Made by a program: the position numbers and the translations under genes. From an uncultured Lachnospiraceae bacterium (lineage in GTDB: Bacteria > Bacillota > Clostridia > Lachnospirales > Lachnospiraceae): a DNA stretch of 64,000 nt. The notes under the pieces were generated by a model. The model did no database searches, was not told where the DNA came from, and worked only from the letters and a program-made list of their open reading frames with translations. The stretch covers positions 1 to 64,000 of the forward strand of contig CANQTL010000007.1 of NCBI GenBank assembly GCA_947626775.1, read 5' to 3'. Positions 62,232 to 64,000 of this stretch are shown one piece after another. Position 1 is the stretch's first letter, and each line of letters begins with the position of its first letter.

Positions 62232-63295
62232 AAGCATGGGTGCTGCGGGACACAGGAAAGATTTCATATGAGGACATGGCTGTGCCGGAGCCGGAGGACG
62301 GCGAGGTGCTCGTGCGTGTCCGGGCGGCGGGGATATGCGGTTCGGATATCCCGCGCATCTACAGAACGGGAGCGCATCGGATGCCGCTGGTTCCGGGGCA
62401 TGAGTTTGCGGGGGAAGTGGAGGCGCTTGGGAGACATACGGCCCCGGACTGGCTGCACAGGCGCGTGGGGGTTTACCCGCTGATACCGTGTCGGGAGTGC
62501 GCTGTGTGCAGACAGGGAAAGTACGAGATGTGCAGGAATTACAGCTATCTGGGGTCGCGCAGAGACGGCGGCTTTGCGGAGTATGTGGCCGTCCCGCAGG
62601 ACAACCTGACTATGCTGCCGGAGAAAGTCACCTGCGAGCAGGCGGCCATGCTGGAGCCGATGGCGGTGGCGGTGCACGCGATACGCCGGCTCGGTCCCTG
62701 TGTGACGGATACGGCTGCCGTCTGCGGACTTGGGACAATCGGGCTTTTGACGGTCATGTTTCTGCGGGCGATGGGAATTAAGAGGATTCTGGCTGTCGGC
62801 AGCAAGGAATTTCAGAGGAGGAAAGCTCTGGAGCTTGGCGTCAGAGAGGAGGATTACTGCGACGCCGGGCGGCAGGATGTGTGCCGGTTTGTGAGGGAGC
62901 GGACGGACGGCGCAGGAGCGGATGTATTTTTTGAGTGCGTGGGAAAAAACGAGACGATCGTGCAGGCTGTGGAGGCAGCGGCGCCTGGCGGGAGAATCTG
63001 TCTGGTGGGGAACCCGTATTCGGACGTGCACCTGGAGAAGCAGACTTACTGGAAGATTCTGCGCAGTCAGCTCACGGTGACGGGGACGTGGAATTCTTCG
63101 TTTGCGCTCGGGCAGGATCCGGAGAGCGGGAGAGGCGGCGACTGGAATTATGTGGTATCGTGCCTGAGAAGCGGCGCAGTCAGGCCGGAGGGGCTGATCA
63201 CACACCGCTATGCGCTGCGGGATCTTGGCCAGGGGTTCCTGCTGATGCGGGACAAACGGGAAGAGTACGGCAAAGTTATGGGTCTGATGCCGTGA
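62228..63295 (+). CDS. Zinc-dependent medium-chain dehydrogenase (TarJ-like polyol-phosphate dehydrogenase)
   Basis: This is a medium-chain alcohol dehydrogenase of 355 aa. It has the catalytic zinc ligands GICGSD and PGHEF, a structural zinc loop with four Cys (PCRECAVCRQGKYEMC), and the NAD-binding AAVCGLGTIGLLTV. With the cytidylyltransferase upstream it could reduce ribulose-5-phosphate to ribitol-5-phosphate, as TarJ does with TarI. Galactitol- or sorbitol-phosphate dehydrogenase is the alternative. It ends the glycan operon; a terminator follows. Confidence 0.88.
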   Translation: MKAWVLRDTGKISYEDMAVPEPEDGEVLVRVRAAGICGSDIPRIYRTGAHRMPLVPGHEFAGEVEALGRHTAPDWLHRRVGVYPLIPCRECAVCRQGKYEMCRNYSYLGSRRDGGFAEYVAVPQDNLTMLPEKVTCEQAAMLEPMAVAVHAIRRLGPCVTDTAAVCGLGTIGLLTVMFLRAMGIKRILAVGSKEFQRRKALELGVREEDYCDAGRQDVCRFVRERTDGAGADVFFECVGKNETIVQAVEAAAPGGRICLVGNPYSDVHLEKQTYWKILRSQLTVTGTWNSSFALGQDPESGRGGDWNYVVSCLRSGAVRPEGLITHRYALRDLGQGFLLMRDKREEYGKVMGLMP

Positions 63296-63369
63296 CGGTG
63301 CGGACCGCTGCGCAGCATGAGACGGATCCAAGTCTGTTATCTGCTGTTATATAATAGGAAACCGGAGGA

Positions 63370-63409
63370 CATCGGCGCTCCGCCGTGCGGCGGAGGAGCC
63401 GGTGTTTTT
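63370..63409 (+). terminator. Terminator of the glycan cluster
   Basis: A GC-rich stem of about 15 bp (63370-63384 with 63389-63404) is followed by TTTTT. It closes the long + strand cluster. The rest of the gap 63296-63607 holds a promoter and a possible small ORF. Confidence 0.85.
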
Positions 63410-63430
63410 GTCTGCGCGCACAAAATAGGT

Positions 63431-63460
63431 TTGTACTGTTGAAGCGATATGTGATATGAT
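63431..63460 (+). promoter_or_regulatory. Promoter upstream of the final sensor gene
   Basis: TTGTAC (63431-63436), an 18-base spacer and TATGAT (63455-63460). Confidence 0.45.
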
Positions 63461-63506
63461 GGATGGCATAGGGGATTTTCCGGTTGCGGCGTCGGTTTCG
63501 TGCGTT

Positions 63507-63611
63507 ATGATGAGGAAAGCGGATAGGAAGAAAATCCTGGCTGCAGCGGGAGGTATTGTCGGCAGACATTACCGGGACGGCGTGCAGATGGAAGGCACAG
63601 CGATTTTATGA
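63507..63611 (+). CDS. Possible 34-residue ORF overlapping the sensor gene start
   Basis: ATG 63507 opens a frame of 34 codons that is basic at its N-terminus (MMRKADRKKILAAAGG) and ends in TGA at 63609-63611. This overlaps the ATG of the next gene as ATGA. The overlap is typical of translational coupling. No SD of good quality and no homology is visible, so it may be chance. Confidence 0.3.
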   Translation: MMRKADRKKILAAAGGIVGRHYRDGVQMEGTAIL

Positions 63612-64000
63612 TTGGGACATGGAAGACATGGATTGAGAAAAACAGGAAGATTGTGATAGGTATGCTGGTCTTTGCGCTGGCATTCAGCGTGACCGGCATT
63701 CTGATGCACGACAGAATGCGGACCCTGCTCAACTATTACGTGGAGCGGCAGACGATGCGGCAGGCCGAGCTGCTTGCGCAGACCGCGGAGGATAAGTTTG
63801 AAGCGCAGCTGTCGCAGCTGTCGTGGACTGCCGATATCATACAGCGTTATGGGGAAGAGTATGCGGATTTCATATCCGCTCTGGATACGCGTGAGGAGGC
63901 CGGCGTAGGCCTTCTGGAATCGGACGGAGGCGCGGTGTACGGAGAAGCACTGGATTTTCTGGATTTTGAGGGCATCGGGCAGTCTTTCCGGGGAGAGGCT
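63608..64000 (+). CDS. Membrane-anchored sensor protein, N-terminal part (runs off the window)
   Basis: The first 131 residues are visible. One strong membrane helix at about residues 16-33 (VIGMLVFALAFSVTGIL) follows a basic tip. A predicted extracellular helical/sensor region begins next (QTMRQAELLAQTAEDKFEAQ). This is the usual start of Cache-type receptors, diguanylate cyclases or histidine kinases, and the output domain lies beyond the window. In this genome, a GGDEF protein is a reasonable guess. Confidence 0.75.
   Translation, partial: MIGTWKTWIEKNRKIVIGMLVFALAFSVTGILMHDRMRTLLNYYVERQTMRQAELLAQTAEDKFEAQLSQLSWTADIIQRYGEEYADFISALDTREEAGVGLLESDGGAVYGEALDFLDFEGIGQSFRGEA

Overview
The window looks like a chromosomal piece of a Gram-positive gut Firmicute, most likely a member of the Lachnospiraceae. 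The reasons are strong Shine-Dalgarno sites, sigma-A-type promoters, an arabinose-utilisation locus of GH43, GH51 and CUT1 transporter genes, a DUF6171-type cysteine protein, YitT, Rpn-family nucleases and c-di-GMP proteins. Every gene I support lies on the + strand. I see no rRNA, tRNA or CRISPR array. The outer parts are GC-rich. The centre (about 27.2-59.7 kb) is clearly AT-rich, which marks it as a foreign, exchangeable cassette.

Layout. 1-3.7 kb: a heterodimeric ABC exporter whose first gene has lost its normal 5' end at a junction. 3.8-7.6 kb: a chemoreceptor, a GH5 glycosidase and a YitT membrane protein. 7.6-15.2 kb: an arabinan/arabinoxylan locus with an ArsR-type regulator, GH43, GH51, a sugar-binding lipoprotein and two permeases. 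15.4-18.0 kb: a GGDEF/degenerate-EAL/LamG protein and an unknown partner. 18.0-19.8 kb: a TnpB-like protein that has lost all three RuvC catalytic acids and is followed by a strongly folded RNA region. It is a candidate RNA-guided, nuclease-dead regulator of the TldR type. 19.8-63.3 kb: a very large glycan-biosynthesis cluster. 63.5-64 kb: the start of a membrane-anchored sensor protein that runs off the window.

Glycan cluster. A GC-richer head encodes a heptose-activation set (GmhA, GmhB, an epimerase, and a nucleotidyltransferase-kinase fusion in reversed order), a CDP-polyol-transferase-like protein, a radical SAM enzyme and a sugar aminotransferase. The AT-rich centre encodes acetyl-, formyl- and methyltransferases, a second radical SAM enzyme, a split transketolase, a WlbA/WlbB/WlbC-like set for a diamino-uronic acid, further aminotransferases and many glycosyltransferases. 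A GC-richer tail (DUF4422, Rpe, an IspD/TarI-like cytidylyltransferase and a TarJ-like dehydrogenase) could make a CDP-polyol. I see no flippase, polymerase, glycan ABC exporter or initiating phosphoglycosyl transferase. Glycosylation of a protein in the cytoplasm, for example flagellin, is therefore a fair hypothesis.

Two systems stand out. First, eight poly-G tracts of 9-10 bases sit inside coding regions, seven of them in the glycan cluster and one just after the lipobox of the sugar-binding protein. One tract (32757-32766) puts its gene out of frame in this sequence and removing a single G would restore it. This is the signature of slipped-strand phase variation, giving a combinatorially variable glycan in a Gram-positive commensal. 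Second, the nuclease-dead TnpB-like gene with its candidate guide RNA lies directly upstream of this cluster. In addition, eleven proteins of the cluster share one Rossmann-like domain fused to unrelated catalytic domains. Mobile-element scars (an IS200 relic, an Rpn gene bracketed by inverted repeats, and a short MITE-like derivative) mark the seams of the cassette.
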